From assembly GCA_027886175.1 (NCBI GenBank), contig JAJNNQ010000002.1, forward strand, positions 4,716,001 to 4,780,000: 64,000 nucleotides of DNA. Reading direction: 5' to 3'. Origin of the DNA: Phylloscopus collybita (Eukaryota > Chordata > Aves > Passeriformes > Phylloscopidae). The notes below the pieces were generated by a model, which did not search any database, had not been told where the DNA came from, and saw only the letters and a list, made by a program, of their open reading frames with translations. The position numbers and the translations under genes were made by a program. The stretch's first letter is position 1, and every line of letters begins with the position of its first letter. Below are positions 46,801-58,300 of the stretch, in pieces.

Positions 46801-48664
46801 GGAAGATGATGATGATGATTCTGTGGCCACGGATCAGTTTCAGGTTTCCCAAGAAAGTATTGAGCAAGTAAGCTAGACCACTTGCTTTCTTGTGAGCTGG
46901 TTGTCTTGTTTCTGAGTTGTGCTTGCAAAGATAGCAAATTTTCCTTAAGTAAAGCTGTACAAACATTCTTTGACCCATGTCACGCAGGCTGTCACACTCC
47001 AGGGTCTGGCATCCACTCTTCATGGTGAAGTCACTGGGGCTAACATGTAATTTGTGTGTGCTTCCTGCCCATTGCACCAACCTGCCATGCATGGATGTGG
47101 AGGGACAGTGTGTGCACTGTAATGCTCTAACCCAAAATGACAGCAAATGAGAAATGGATTCAAGTCTCTAAACTCTGCAGTTGACAAGGGAAAGAGCTGG
47201 AATGTGTATTTTTCATGACAGGCTGTCTGACAAGCTTGTCAGTAGTTAGAGTGGCTGTGTAATTGATGTCAGGCAAGAAAACTTTATTGCCTAGGAAAAG
47301 TAAACAGCACATGCACCCCCCTGATACACTGGAGTGCTTTGAAGTTTCCTTTTGAAAACAGAAAAATAATTGGTCGGGTACTAGACAAGAGGCTCTTGAT
47401 CCTGCTCAACATCCCCATGCCTTTAGTAGGTCACTGCCCTGTTGTTAACTGTTCCAGTAAACCAGAGTCAGTGTCCTGGAATTCCTGGCATGCAGCACTT
47501 TTCTCTGTGTGAGAGGATGACTGTCAGATGCAGTCAGATTCCTGTCAGACCCTGGTGTCAGATGAGCTTGGATTTCCCCAGATTTTCTCTATTACTCCTT
47601 TTCCCCCCTCCTGCAGCTGACGTACATGGGTTTCAGCCGTGAGTCGGCAGAGCAAGCTCTAAAGGTCTTTAAAGGGAACATCCACGTGGCTTCCCAAACT
47701 CTTGCTCATTATGGGGGAGTTCTTCCCCCTTCACTGCTGCTGTCCTCAGAGGGGTCCAGCCCATCAGAGGAATCCACTTCTTCCAAGGACCTGCTCACGG
47801 AGTCTGCAGGTGAGAATTGCATCCAGCAGGGTGGGAAGGGAAGGCAAGGCTGTTCTGGCTTTTGTAGGAAATCATTTAGCAATTTCTGCTGAAATGGTGG
47901 CACAGGGCTCCAGCATTGCCCCAGGCTGTTTTTATTGGGAACACAGTTACAGGGAGGCAGCTGTTGTTCCCTGCAGTGACAGCCATGAGGGGACCAGAGG
48001 AGACAGGTACCAGATGCAGGCAGGTGCAGCCCAGGAGAAAAGGTGACACTCAGGGTGTCCTGGGGAGGGCCTAAGGAGTTTATTCCAGATCTCTGTTCTG
48101 CAGGTGGCTGACCTGCCTTCATACTCCTTCATCTTGTCCCTTACAGGATAGAACCATAACCCATAACTTTCCACTTAACAAAGAAGAAACTTGCACATAT
48201 TTTTTTCTCTCATTATTTGTCAGAGATGTAGTGATCCCTGCTGTATAATTAAAGGCTTTCCTTTTCCTTTTAAACCTTTAAAGGTTTATTAAAAGGAAAA
48301 AAGGACTTAGTTTCCTTTTAAATATTAAGAAAAAAATATTTTTTTTCTTAAAAAAGGGAAGGAAAAATGGCCATCCTGCCCTGTCCTTTGCAGAGTAATT
48401 CTAGGAGGTGGTTGTGCAGGGAAGGGGCTGGCAGAGCTGCCACGCTGGTGAAACAGGGAGAGCACCAGCTTCTTTCAGTGCTGCTGCTTTTTGTTGGTAG
48501 GTTCCTCTAGTTCACCAACAGATGAAGACATGGAGGCTGATGCAGTCAACGAAATCCTAGAGGATATTCCTGAACATGAAGAGGATTATCTGGATTTAAC
48601 ACTCGAGGAAGAAGAACAGATAATTCATGAATACTTATCCTATATACAAGTACCGCAGCACTAA
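37713..48664 (+). CDS. NUB1: NEDD8 ultimate buster 1, complete coding region
   Basis: NUB1 binds NEDD8, FAT10 and their conjugates and delivers them to the 26S proteasome; it also binds AIPL1. Fourteen coding exons join in phase: 37713-37829, 37916-38077, 39346-39404, 39947-40017, 40762-40944, 42466-42554, 43518-43624, 44492-44678, 45036-45143, 45304-45456, 46338-46484, 46772-46867, 47617-47809, 48501-48664. They give 611 residues (human 601/615). The ubiquitin-like domain is at about 98-165. Helical and tetratricopeptide-like sequence follows, with the conserved [23 protein letters not shown] domains lie at about 376-412 ([19 protein letters not shown]), 428-465 ([20 protein letters not shown]) and 494-530 ([20 protein letters not shown]). 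A basic KRRRRLED precedes the second UBA. The acidic C-terminus ([20 protein letters not shown]) is nearly identical to human. The start ATG has A at -3 and G at +4. No disruption was seen. Confidence 0.97.
37916..38077 (+). CDS. NUB1: NUB1 coding exon 2
   Basis: Encodes [20 protein letters not shown], then [19 protein letters not shown] and [14 protein letters not shown]. Phase 0 at both ends. Donor AAA|GTGAGT. Confidence 0.96.
38534..38770 (-). mobile_element. CR1 3' fragment, minus orientation
   Basis: Starts at the reverse tail (ATGGAATTACAGAGTCATGG) and continues TTAGGGTTGGAAAAGACCTC, CAAGATCATTGAGTCCAACC, then GGAGATTCCACCACCTCCCT. It lies in the NUB1 intron between coding exons 2 and 3. 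Confidence 0.92.
39346..39404 (+). CDS. NUB1: NUB1 coding exon 3
   Basis: Short exon encoding [19 protein letters not shown], the first strand of the ubiquitin-like fold. Acceptor TACTACAG, donor CCCA|GTAAGT, ending in phase 2. It was recognised by similarity to human LLETRLHITGRELRS. Confidence 0.92.
39947..40017 (+). CDS. NUB1: NUB1 coding exon 4
   Basis: Encodes [20 protein letters not shown], then LDL, the middle of the ubiquitin-like domain. Acceptor TTTCACAG, donor CTGG|GTATGT. Confidence 0.94.
40762..40944 (+). CDS. NUB1: NUB1 coding exon 5
   Basis: Encodes [20 protein letters not shown], the end of the ubiquitin-like domain. A highly charged coiled-coil-like stretch follows and ends [10 protein letters not shown]. 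Donor GAGAG|GTAAGT, phase 1. Confidence 0.96.
42466..42554 (+). CDS. NUB1: NUB1 coding exon 6
   Basis: Encodes [20 protein letters not shown], then [10 protein letters not shown]. Human has [17 protein letters not shown]. Acceptor TATCTTTCAG, donor AAA|GTAGGT. Confidence 0.96.
43518..43624 (+). CDS. NUB1: NUB1 coding exon 7
   Basis: Encodes [20 protein letters not shown], then [15 protein letters not shown]. This is a tetratricopeptide-like helix pair. Leaves in phase 2 at TCTG|GTAAGA. Confidence 0.96.
44492..44678 (+). CDS. NUB1: NUB1 coding exon 8
   Basis: Encodes [20 protein letters not shown], then [20 protein letters not shown] and an end [13 protein letters not shown]. This is the most conserved stretch of the protein. 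Confidence 0.97.
45036..45143 (+). CDS. NUB1: NUB1 coding exon 9
   Basis: Encodes [20 protein letters not shown], then [16 protein letters not shown]. Phase 0 at both ends. Donor AAG|GTAAGA. Confidence 0.96.
45304..45456 (+). CDS. NUB1: NUB1 coding exon 10 (UBA 1)
   Basis: Encodes the first UBA domain: ...[20 protein letters not shown], then [16 protein letters not shown]. The LGF loop of the MGF/Y type and the GN-V-A-L helix are present. Confidence 0.96.
46338..46484 (+). CDS. NUB1: NUB1 coding exon 11 (UBA 2)
   Basis: Starts [20 protein letters not shown] with a nuclear-localisation-like basic run, then carries the second [29 protein letters not shown]. Confidence 0.96.
46772..46867 (+). 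CDS. NUB1: NUB1 coding exon 12
   Basis: Encodes [20 protein letters not shown], then [12 protein letters not shown]. It is a linker between UBA 2 and UBA 3. The acidic EDDDDD run is not matched by the human WWLNDSNPETD segment. Confidence 0.94.
47617..47809 (+). CDS. NUB1: NUB1 coding exon 13 (UBA 3)
   Basis: Third [23 protein letters not shown], then [15 protein letters not shown] Ser/Pro-rich linker follows. Leaves in phase 1 at GCAG|GTGAGA. Confidence 0.96.
48258..48352. repeat. Two consecutive AT-rich palindromes
   Basis: Palindrome 1 centres near 48280 (arms around CCTTTTAAACC / GGTTTATTAAAAGG, 48266-48296, extending with CTTTT/AAAAG flanks). Palindrome 2 is TTAAGAAAAAAA-TA-TTTTTTTTCTTAA at 48325-48351. 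They lie in the last NUB1 intron, about 150 bp before the last exon. Confidence 0.85.
48501..48664 (+). CDS. NUB1: NUB1 coding exon 14 (last)
   Basis: Encodes [20 protein letters not shown], then [20 protein letters not shown] and [14 protein letters not shown] before TAA. The acceptor TTTTTGTTGGTAG is interrupted by purines. The last six residues differ from the longer basic tail in human. Confidence 0.95.
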
Positions 48665-49145
48665 ATCCCATTAAACCTACTTCAGTTATATGTATTTACC
48701 TTGTCAAATTGAGTTTGGATTATAAATGCACCTTCAGCTTATCTCTTACTAAGGGCCTTGAATTCTGTTAAACTATAGCTGGAATACTTAATTCCTGCTT
48801 ATTTGTAACTCTGCTTAAAGCCTACATTTGTGATACATTGTAATTTATTGTCATAGAAAAATAGAAACATTTATTTTCAGAAGAAAATTTAATAGAACTA
48901 AACTATATTTTTATTGCGAAAAAAGTTAACTCGCTTAGTAAAGAAGCATTTCTATACCATTTTAAAATACCAGCTTTAAAAGAAAACCATGAGTTTGTAA
49001 GTGAGAAACCTTAGCTCCTGAGGCTGTAGAGTATATCAGCTTTCCAGCTTTTCTTCTGAAAGATTTCTAAGAGACATTAATGTATCTGTTGTGCATGGGT
49101 TTATACCGTGTTCTGCTTGTCCCTTCCTGCAGGTGTTACACAGGC

Positions 49146-49151
49146 AATAAA
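49146..49151 (+). promoter_or_regulatory. NUB1: Likely NUB1 poly-A signal
   Basis: AATAAA about 480 bp after the stop codon, followed by GTAACTGTG and GT-containing sequence. It is the first canonical signal after the stop that I noticed. Further AATAAA copies lie at 51300-51312. Confidence 0.5.
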
Positions 49152-51248
49152 GGTAACTGTGCTGCTTCTGCCTCCGGTGAGAGACCTCTGTGCTTTGTTA
49201 AAAAAGTGGGAACGACCTGGCAGGGCCCTGTCCTGGGACTCGGGGGAGTGATGTACTGGAATTTCCGTTTATAACTAAATAGCCACTTTGCCCAAGCAGC
49301 TCTGTTTAACCTCTGCAGGTGTGTGACTAATGGTTGATGGATTTCTGGGGCATTACAGGATTTTCTGCAATCAGCTGTTGAACAGAGCTTGGTCCAGGAG
49401 CTGTCTCAGTAGTTGTGTCCACCTCCAGCGTTCTGAACAAGCGTTTGGGGGCTTCTGTGGTTTTATCCCGTTTCGTGCCGTGTAAGCATTCCTCTGCGCC
49501 CGGAACAGACATTCCTCTGCCTGGCAGCTTTGCTTGGACGTGTTTTTACTCGTTTTCCATGACTCCACGCTCTCGGTAGAGGGAGCCCAGGTCCCGTGTG
49601 GAGCCGATGGGAGCCGGGAAGCGGCCGTGCTCTCCACTTCCAGCCACATCAACTCTCCGTGTGGTGACAGTGCCTCCTTAGCCGGCACTTCCCGGCCGGG
49701 AAATGAGGGCGTGAACTGCTGCGCCCTGCGGGGAGCAGGGCCTTGGCCTGCGGAATCACTGCTCAGCTCCAGCGCGGGGACTCAACGCGCTGCAGCAGAG
49801 GATTGGGGTTTATGCTGATTCCCTCAGCCAAACACAGCAAAAAGCAGGCAGTGATTGCACTGTTAGGGAATTATTTGTATCTCATTCTTCTCTATCAAGG
49901 CAAATGCTATAAAAATTGAATGGCTTTGTATGTCTACCCTAAAAGCTGAAGGATTTCCAAAGCCAGCAATATGAGCTTCTGAGGGAAATCCAGCCCCAGC
50001 ACCCATTATATCCTGTATCTCAGCCAGCACTGAGGAACCCCTGGACAAAATGCAGAGCAAAAACAGAACAGAGAAAATAATTTAGAACTGGAAACATACA
50101 AGTCATGGATGTGTGGAAACACAAATTTGCTCCTCCCTTCCCAAGCCTCCTGGCGTTGGCTGCCAGCCCCTGGGCATGCACTGAAGGCAGCACTGAGCTG
50201 CACATGCAGCAATTCTCCTTTTTGAAGTGGCTTGCGCAGCAAACTGGCAGCGACAACTTCAGAAGGGAAGGTTTGTCCTTGGGGAATTTAAAATTAGCAT
50301 CATAACATGCAGTGCCTGTCAGAGCAGCCATTCATCAATGATGTAACTCTGCCAGCACAGTTGTAAGTGATCAGTCGAGCAGGAGGCATTGGCTGAAAGC
50401 TGTAAGTTAATTCTGACCGTGCATTTGGAGGCACTGTGATATGTTTAGCAACAGGCAGAAGTGGTAATGACTCAGTAATTCCACTTTTTGAGATCTCTCT
50501 CTGCTGCCTGCGTGTGCAGCTGCTGTGTGCCCAGTTAGGCTCTTGTGTCTCACGTACTGCCCGTGAAATTTTAAACACAAAATACAGCCCAGGTGGTCTG
50601 GGGAACTCCATCCAGCTCCTGAAGCCTCCTACATAGTGTTGTCCTCAGAAGCAAAATACAGTCAGCTGCATGGCAAGCCAGCACCAGCTCATAGATGTGT
50701 GTCACTGAGCTACAATGACCAGCCTGAGAGGTCTGCAGTGGGATTAAGTCTGCACAATGCAGATGAACCTCCCAAATTAGTTTCTTGGTAGGCATTTCAC
50801 ATAAATGCTGTTTCTTACTAATTGTGGAAACCTGCTAGGTAAGAACTACCAAAGCTGCTCAGCAGGAGAGGAGAGCAGGGTCTGCACTGTAACACAGTGT
50901 TAAGGTGTCAGAACAGGAGGCTTTGGTGCCACCAGGGCAGTGCTTGTAGCTCGTTGTCATCCCTGCTTTCCCTTAAGTCTGTGGGGTTTTTGTGTCTGGT
51001 CCCTCCTTCCCCTGATAGGGGAACTGAGCTTTGCCACTTTGGTGCCTGGTGGGAGGCAGGACAGCTCCACACACACCCATCTCCAACCCCAGCATTGAGG
51101 GAAAGGCAAGAAATGTTTCCAAAAGTGTATGTGGGGGGTTTTCCCCCTCTTCCAACCATTCTTAACTGCTGTGTTTCTGCTGCCAGGCCACACCCCCTGC
51201 CCCATAAAAATAAAAACTAGACAGTCAGTTGTCTGGAGATGCCACATG

Positions 51249-51254
51249 TTTATT
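51249..51254 (-). promoter_or_regulatory. WDR86: Likely WDR86 poly-A signal
   Basis: TTTATT on the plus strand, i.e. AATAAA on the minus strand, about 900 bp after the WDR86 stop. It implies a 3' UTR of roughly 0.9 kb. Confidence 0.5.
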
Positions 51255-52154
51255 AATCCATTCTAAAAAAGGATTACAGCATTTTTATCTTGCTGTAGTA
51301 CAGAATAAATAAAGCCATAAAAATAAAAACATGTGGTTAGATATTTTTGTACTGGTTCTACAAAGAGCTATATCTGCAAATAGAAAAATATAAGAACCCT
51401 TGTTAATTCATGGCTCAGTGGTTATCAGAGAAGGATGAACCTGGAAAAAGACTGGGAAAACTCTTGAGTTTGCTTATCCAATGCTACTGGCAACCGAGCA
51501 AGACACAGCTTTGGGAAGAGGAAAGACAACACAAGGTCAGCAAACAGCTGACCTGGGCACAAACAGGCTGAGGTTTAGCTTGCTCTGTGGCTTATGTTTT
51601 GTTAAAAAAAATTAATTTCTGTCCTACTACTCCCAGCTTTCCAGAGAGTTCTCCAGTCTGCTTTAAACTCCTGCTGCAGAGCCAAACCCTCCTGTGTTGG
51701 CCTTGTCAGCAACAGCTGACCCAAAGGTCAGCTGTGAAGATGGAATCCAAGGCCGCCTTTCACTGCAGGACACCTTGCACTGCCACACTGGGCTGAACAG
51801 GGGTCATGGGAGTGGGCAGCAGGGATGGGAAAACATCTCATTAGACACTGGGCAGCCAGAGGTGAAACACCTCTGTGCCCCAGGGAACAGCCTATGGAAA
51901 GTTCCTAATTGCACACACACAGTGGTACCTCACCTGAACCACCCTTCCGACCCCAGAGCTGCTCAGCTGAGTCCTCGCAGCCACAGGCTCTGACCTGAGT
52001 CCATCTGGCAGCCACAGAGAATCCTGGCTCCTCACACAGAGGTTCAGGCAAAGCCAATTCCCATCTCTTTCCAAGTTCTGGTTTACATGGACACAGTGGT
52101 GCAGAAAATAAAAGGTTCAGCTTTGGTCACTGACATAAAGCCTGCTCTGGACAG

Positions 52155-52373
52155 TCACATCAGTTCAACAGCCTCGTGTTCCCTGCTCTCCTGCTGTACC
52201 ATGCAGCCAACTTTGTTGTTGAAGAGACGGGACAAACTCCCCTTCTGGGAGCTCCTGCCCTGCACGGACCTCTCCTTCTTCAAGCGCCTCTTATTTCTCT
52301 TGCATATCCCCCGGATGTCCCAAATCCTCAGTGTGCCATCGTGGGAAGCTGTGTAGAGCAGCTCATTGTGGAT
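52155..52373 (-). CDS. WDR86: WDR86 last coding exon
   Basis: Encodes IHNELLYTASHDGTLRIWDI, a basic RGICKRNKRRLKKE segment and SLSRLFNNKVGC, then 15 more residues to the stop. Acceptor TTGTTCCAG. The basic linker is longer and more charged than the proline-rich human one. Confidence 0.93.
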   Translation of the reverse strand: MHNELLYTASHDGTLRIWDIRGICKRNKRRLKKERSVQGRSSQKGSLSRLFNNKVGCMVQQESREHEAVELM

Positions 52374-55300
52374 CTGGAACAACAGGGTCACACTTAATAC
52401 CAGAACACAGCTCGGAATCAGCACAATCAAACTGTCAAAAATCAGAGCAAACACAGCTTGATCCCAACACTTAAGGCCTGAGCTCCTTGCAAGAGCCAGT
52501 ATAAATTATCACAAAAGCTGCTGAAGTGGGATGAGACGTTACCAAGTCAGGACTCATTTCTCAGCCACTTCGCAGGGCCATAAACAGCAAGGGTTATTTA
52601 TAACCCAGATCCTCTAGAAAAGCAATGGAGAACTAAACCCAGTGTCAGAGCAGGCTGTGACTGGGAATTTCTGCAGTTTTCAGACTGCTGGTTTTGATGT
52701 GGAGCTTAAGGAGGCACCAAAATCATCATCAGTGGGGGGGGTTCAGGAATGCTTCCTTTCTCACTTCCCCTTTTCCTTTGCACTAAGTTATAGGTACAAT
52801 TCCTCCTTCAAACTCCATTGTTCTTCAAAACCTGCAGTAATTTAACCCGGATTCACTGCTGTGGTTTCATTTCTTTTATGAACCATTTCTGCTATTGGTA
52901 GTGTTTCCAATTGTCCTTGTCCTGCCCTGGAAGCCACACAACAGTCTTGGTGACCTTCCTGTATCAGTCTGTCCACCCTGTGGGTGCCCTGTGGCTGCCT
53001 GTCCGTGCTGTGACAGTGAGCACCTCCCTGGCTTATGTGAAGTACCAGACAAGCACCACACCCCTCATCCAGCCCTCATTATTATACTTAAGGTCCTCTT
53101 AAGGTTGCCACTTCTCAGTCCTCTCTCTTCCCGGGTTTTTTTCTCCCTGTACAGTAGGAAATTAAGTTACAAAAAAGAATACAAAGCCAAGCTTTGGTCT
53201 TGTCAATACTCAGGGCTGCCCAGGGTGATTCTATCAGGTACCTGCCCGCTACACGGAAGTTTGCAGTTTAAGATCATCCAGACACTTGCTAATTCAGAAG
53301 AATATACAAGAGAAAATCATATTTACAACTTTATGGGTTTTGGATCAACTGCAAAAGGAATTTTATCTCCTCTCTTTTTCTTTGGACTGTCAGCCTGCCA
53401 GAATTACCAACAATTGTTAATGAAAACCTTCATCCTGCACACAGCTTACACTGAGATCCCAATGCAGGGAGATGCAGATTCTTGGAGTGGCTGCCTCATC
53501 CGTGGAAGTGCTCAAGGCCAGATTGGAAGGGGTGCTGAGCAACCTGGTCTAGTGGAAGGTGTCCCTGCCCATGGCAGGGGGGTTGGAATGAGGTCCCTTC
53601 CAATGCAAACCCCTCTATGATTCCATGGTCTTTGCATGGCCACCGAGGATTACTAATTCCTCCTGTTTTAACTACTAAATGCCAGTCTCACTTGAGCCTA
53701 GACAGTGTGCAAAGAATGTTAACTTTCAGTTTTAAGCCAGTGGCAGAAACTCCTCCATTTTCCTGGCAGGATGTGGGTCAGATATCACTACTTAGCTGCT
53801 GCAGACTGTTTAGGGATGCCATGCCCCCGGGTGGTTTGAGGGACGATGCTATAATTATTCTGCCTGCATAAGGCCAGAACTTCTTTTCCCCTTAGAGCAC
53901 TGCAAACACTTATCATTAGTGTCTTGTAATGGAAAGGGTCTCATGAGGCTGGAGTCCATTCTGAGCCCCACACAGCATCAGTTCATCTGTCTCAGTTCTC
54001 ATGGCTGCTTATCCAACCTGACCTGAAAAAAACCTGATCCCAGACACGGGGCTGTCCCTGGGGACTCGTTCTGTCATTTCACTTATCCTTATCGTTAATA
54101 TTAACAAGCTTTTCTAAAATTACATACAGAATATTCAAGTCTTATGCTAGAACAACATCCAGTCCAAGACACACAGTTGTTTTGTTCCCACAAAAAAAAT
54201 GAGGGAGCAATCAAAAGGAAGAAACGCCACCAAGAAACCCCTTCCTGACCTGGATACAGTTGATGATGAACTTGTGTCCTCGGAAGATCTTCTGCAGGAC
54301 TCCGCTCCTGGAATTGAAAGCTCTTGCACAGGCATCACCACTTCCTGTGAACACTGACACACAACCACACAGCACAGCCAGATGTGAGCAGCCACACGAG
54401 GACAGTTCATACAAGTTCAAAAAGGTACCTAAAACCAGCTCCCAGGGGGGCATGGCATATTTTGATTCTCTCCTCAGACGAATCAGATCATTTTCATTTT
54501 GCTGACCCCAGCATGCTTGTTTTGAGTTGTGTTTTTTTGAAACACTGAACTGATTTAAACCTGAAGTTCCTACACACACCACAATTTCACTCTACCCATG
54601 CTTCAAGTATCTATTTCTGCTCTTCTCTTCCACAGCTATTTCCCAGCCTAAACGTGCCTCAATAATTCTAAGCAGGCAATTTATCTCAAGTCTGGTTTTA
54701 AGGATTTCCACTCAACCTTTCATTTGTTTTACCAGAGTTATTTACAGCTTTCCATTCAGGACTCCAGTGTTTCCATCCCCTCTGCTGCTGCAAGAGGGGC
54801 AGGGCTGGGGTAACTAAATTGAGCATGACCAGGAATTTTGGCCATTCATCAGGTTTCCTTAGAGTACCTTACATGTTCAAAGAACAATTTCTCAACACTT
54901 CATGATCTCCACATCAGATCCCCAGACTGCTGCATCCAGAAACTGTAAGGCAGGGTTACTGTTTAGATTTTGTACTTAGCAATATGCCCAAAAAGGAGCC
55001 CATTTGTGTGCTTTAAAGGTTACAAAGTCTCTTGATAAACACTTTCCTTCAGTTAAGTCCTCAAGTTAATCCAGAGATAAATATTTCAGAACTGCAAAAA
55101 GCAATATATTCACTGCTCCCTGCATTTCATGTTTTTGTAAAAGCCACTAGCATGGAAAAAATTTTACAATACTGGAGTGCCTGAAGTCAACAGATTCCTT
55201 ATCTTTTTGGAGAAGTCAGGAACTGAGTCTCTAAACAGAGGTGAAAAAACTATCATGGTTGTAAATTCAGGACTACAATAACAGATGAGAGAACAGACTA

Positions 55301-58300
55301 TGTACTGCCATGAGCTTTTTAAATTCAAATGAAACAGCAGGGAGCTGGGCACCTCCTGGGTGCACCTCCAAGAAGCATCTGGATGTGGAAAATCAATGTC
55401 ACTTTATACAGGCCACTATAATTCAATTTCCAGCAGAGTCCTGAAAAGGCATCATGTCCCACTCTGCAAATGAGCAGCAACAAAGTAAAGCAGGGAACAG
55501 GTAAAGATTTTTTTTCCCAGTGAATGAAAATCACTTAATTCTGTTACAGATATGCAGAGAGTAGGAACCAATTAAGAGCTGTTTTCACTATGCAGCTGCC
55601 AGTTTACTTCAGCTGTTGCTATCAGAACTTCTCTTTTGACAGACATCCTTTATGTCTTTTGAACTGTCACTCTGGATTTAGGAAGTCTCTCTCCACCTCT
55701 GAATTTCAAAGAAGAGCTGTTGATCTAACCCAGATTTAGCATTTAAATACATACTTATATATACCACCTGTGAAGTCAACAACAACAACAAAATAAAATT
55801 AAATTTCATTTTTCACTTAATTTTCAGACCCTTGGGAGAACAGTTTTGAAACATTCTCCTGGAGCTTTTGCAACACGAAAAATATAAACCACATTAAATT
55901 TTAAACGGCTGTGCACATATTTTAAGAGAAAAATAATCAACATATCATTAAATAAATTAGATTGAGAACCAGCTGTAATACTTCCCATGCTATTAATTAT
56001 ACAAGCAGACTGAGGAAAGGCACTGGAAACACATTCTGATGATTTAATGCTTAGTTTTCACATCTTTCTGGACTCCTTGTATACTATAAAGTGATTTTGC
56101 AAACAGACATGTATTTTTCATATCTTTCTTCTACTCTATTTTCTTATTTAGACCACAAACTCTTTGGGGCAATGAGCCTTTGGGCACTGATCAGAGAGAA
56201 AGCAGCAGAATTAAGATCTTCTAACAGAAGATTACCACTTCTTGGCAGAGATGTTTTTTCATGTTCTTGCACTGGTGCAAATGTGACATAAATCATAACA
56301 AACATAATTTAAATTATTTTCTCCATATTTTTGAGAGACTGTTCTGATCCGTCCCAGGTGAACAGATAGAGTTTTAAGCTACACTAAATTTAAGCTACTA
56401 GTTCCAGCACTGGTATCCAGTTAACATGTCTTTGTAATTCTAATTCTAACAAAATTATTAGATACTGTGGAAATAAGTGATGAATGCACCACAATAATGC
56501 AAGCATAGTATATCAATTAATTCTTAGAGGTGAAATTTCCTCTTTCATTAATTGAAGTGCATATAATGCATTCAAAAAAGTTCCTAATACTTTTCCAGAA
56601 CTCTTTTTTCTCCCCTTCAAGTGGAACAATTCGATACTCCCTGTTGGACATTTTTAGTATTTTTGCATTTGATTTAAAACAAGATCTTAAATAACTCTGT
56701 GAACTGTTCTGTCACACTATCGGGATGTTCTTCGCAGGTCTGACTAAATGCAGCAATATTGTCTGCATTTTAATTCAAAAGGAAAAATAATGTATGTGTA
56801 TGGCAGGGACAGGGTGGCAGAATGAGGGGGAAGAGAGAAAGCTGCAGAGCTGATGGGGGTGGCATCAGATAATGAAACTTTTGTGTGAGTTAAAACTTTC
56901 TTTTCTTTGCAGTTTGGTCGAGTCTCTACAGGTGGCATGAAAAGTAGGATCAACACTGAAAAAATGCAGCTCTGGAGGTCTCATTAATGAAGGAGATAAT
57001 CTCTCTCTCCCACCCAGAGGTGAATGTTCATCACAGGATCAGGCAAACATCAGCTTAGCACAGATAGCTCCCCTTTGGCTAGTCTTGACAAAATCAATGT
57101 TTTGGGTTGTGTCTTTATAATTAAGAGGAGGAAAACACACACACAAAATCACCAGTACTTTGTCTACCAGTGATCATCCTGGCTTATAATTTCTGGTTCA
57201 TTTCCCTTGCTGTACCTGCCTTCATCTTGGAGCAATAATAACTTGATGGTCCAGTGTAGGTTCAGACCCTTTCCCCTTCCATTTCAGCCTTCCAGCCAAC
57301 TGCAGAAGCTGAAATCAGCAGAAATTACAACCTGCAGGTAGGGGAGAATGGGGTAATTCTGCCATGTAGGTGAGGAGAGCTGAAATAACCATAAATTATA
57401 AATAAATATTTTACTGGAGAAAAACAGTAATGTGGGACTCATGCTGAAAGGAAGACCAAAACAAGGTTTCCTGACTAAAATTCTACCTCTGGGCTTGGTT
57501 ACATGCTAAGTTTCCAAACATAATTAAGAAATCAGTTCAGTTACTGGGTTATAAATGTAGCCAGGCAAACATGGTGCCAGCCAACTGCCACTAAACTGTG
57601 CAGGTACAACTCTGCTAACGTGCACCATCTTGCATCTGTCAGCCATTTATCACCATCACACTGAGGAGCTGCCAAAAGAGAGATCAAGGCCCAGATAGCA
57701 ACCACTCATTTAGTGTGATGTGTTCACTTCAAAGCTGAAGTGCAGAAATCAAAATCAGGAAAGCGCTGTGAATGTCTAGGTTTGCTTAAGACAGCCACGG
57801 CCATCTCCTTCAGGGCAGGAAAAGAGAGAAGTTGTTCTTTATTGGGAAGCAAGAGAAGGTACATTAAATTCAAACACCAGAGGCAGGATAAGACCAGGAT
57901 GACACAGAGAGGTTCACTGATAAAAACAGAGGTGCTGTCTGGCAACACAAACCATGGCATGCAGAAGGAAGCCAGCACAGAGAGGGATTTAAAGAGGGAG
58001 GTTTGATGGTCAGAATACACTGTTATGTCAGCAATAGGCACTGATGTACAGAAACCACTGTAAACAGGAGGACTGAAAGTAGGAGAGCTGAGTCCTGGGC
58101 ATTAGGAAGGCAAGCACTGCTTGGCTACTGGAGGAAAGTGATTTGGAGAATAAATCCATGAATGATGATAGGTAACAGAAAAAGAACGTGTGGAAAATGA
58201 GTCTAGGAGATGGTCAGAGCCTGAACAGGAAGGCTAACAGTTAGAAAGGAGCAGTGAGCACCTGAGGTGTGATTCTGGTTTAGGACAAGGTGTCACACAG

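Larger units (their letters stand above)
48665..52154. other. NUB1/WDR86 convergent 3' flank
   Basis: Holds the 3' UTRs of both genes. A CpG-richer patch lies at about 49480-49760. No exon or repeat element was recognised between 49.8 and 51.2 kb. The open frames there have no supporting similarity. Confidence 0.5.

Noticed and set aside
52895..53620. 241-codon plus-strand frame in the last WDR86 intron
   Set aside because: No recognisable domain. The end lies in a CR1 copy, and it is antisense to WDR86.
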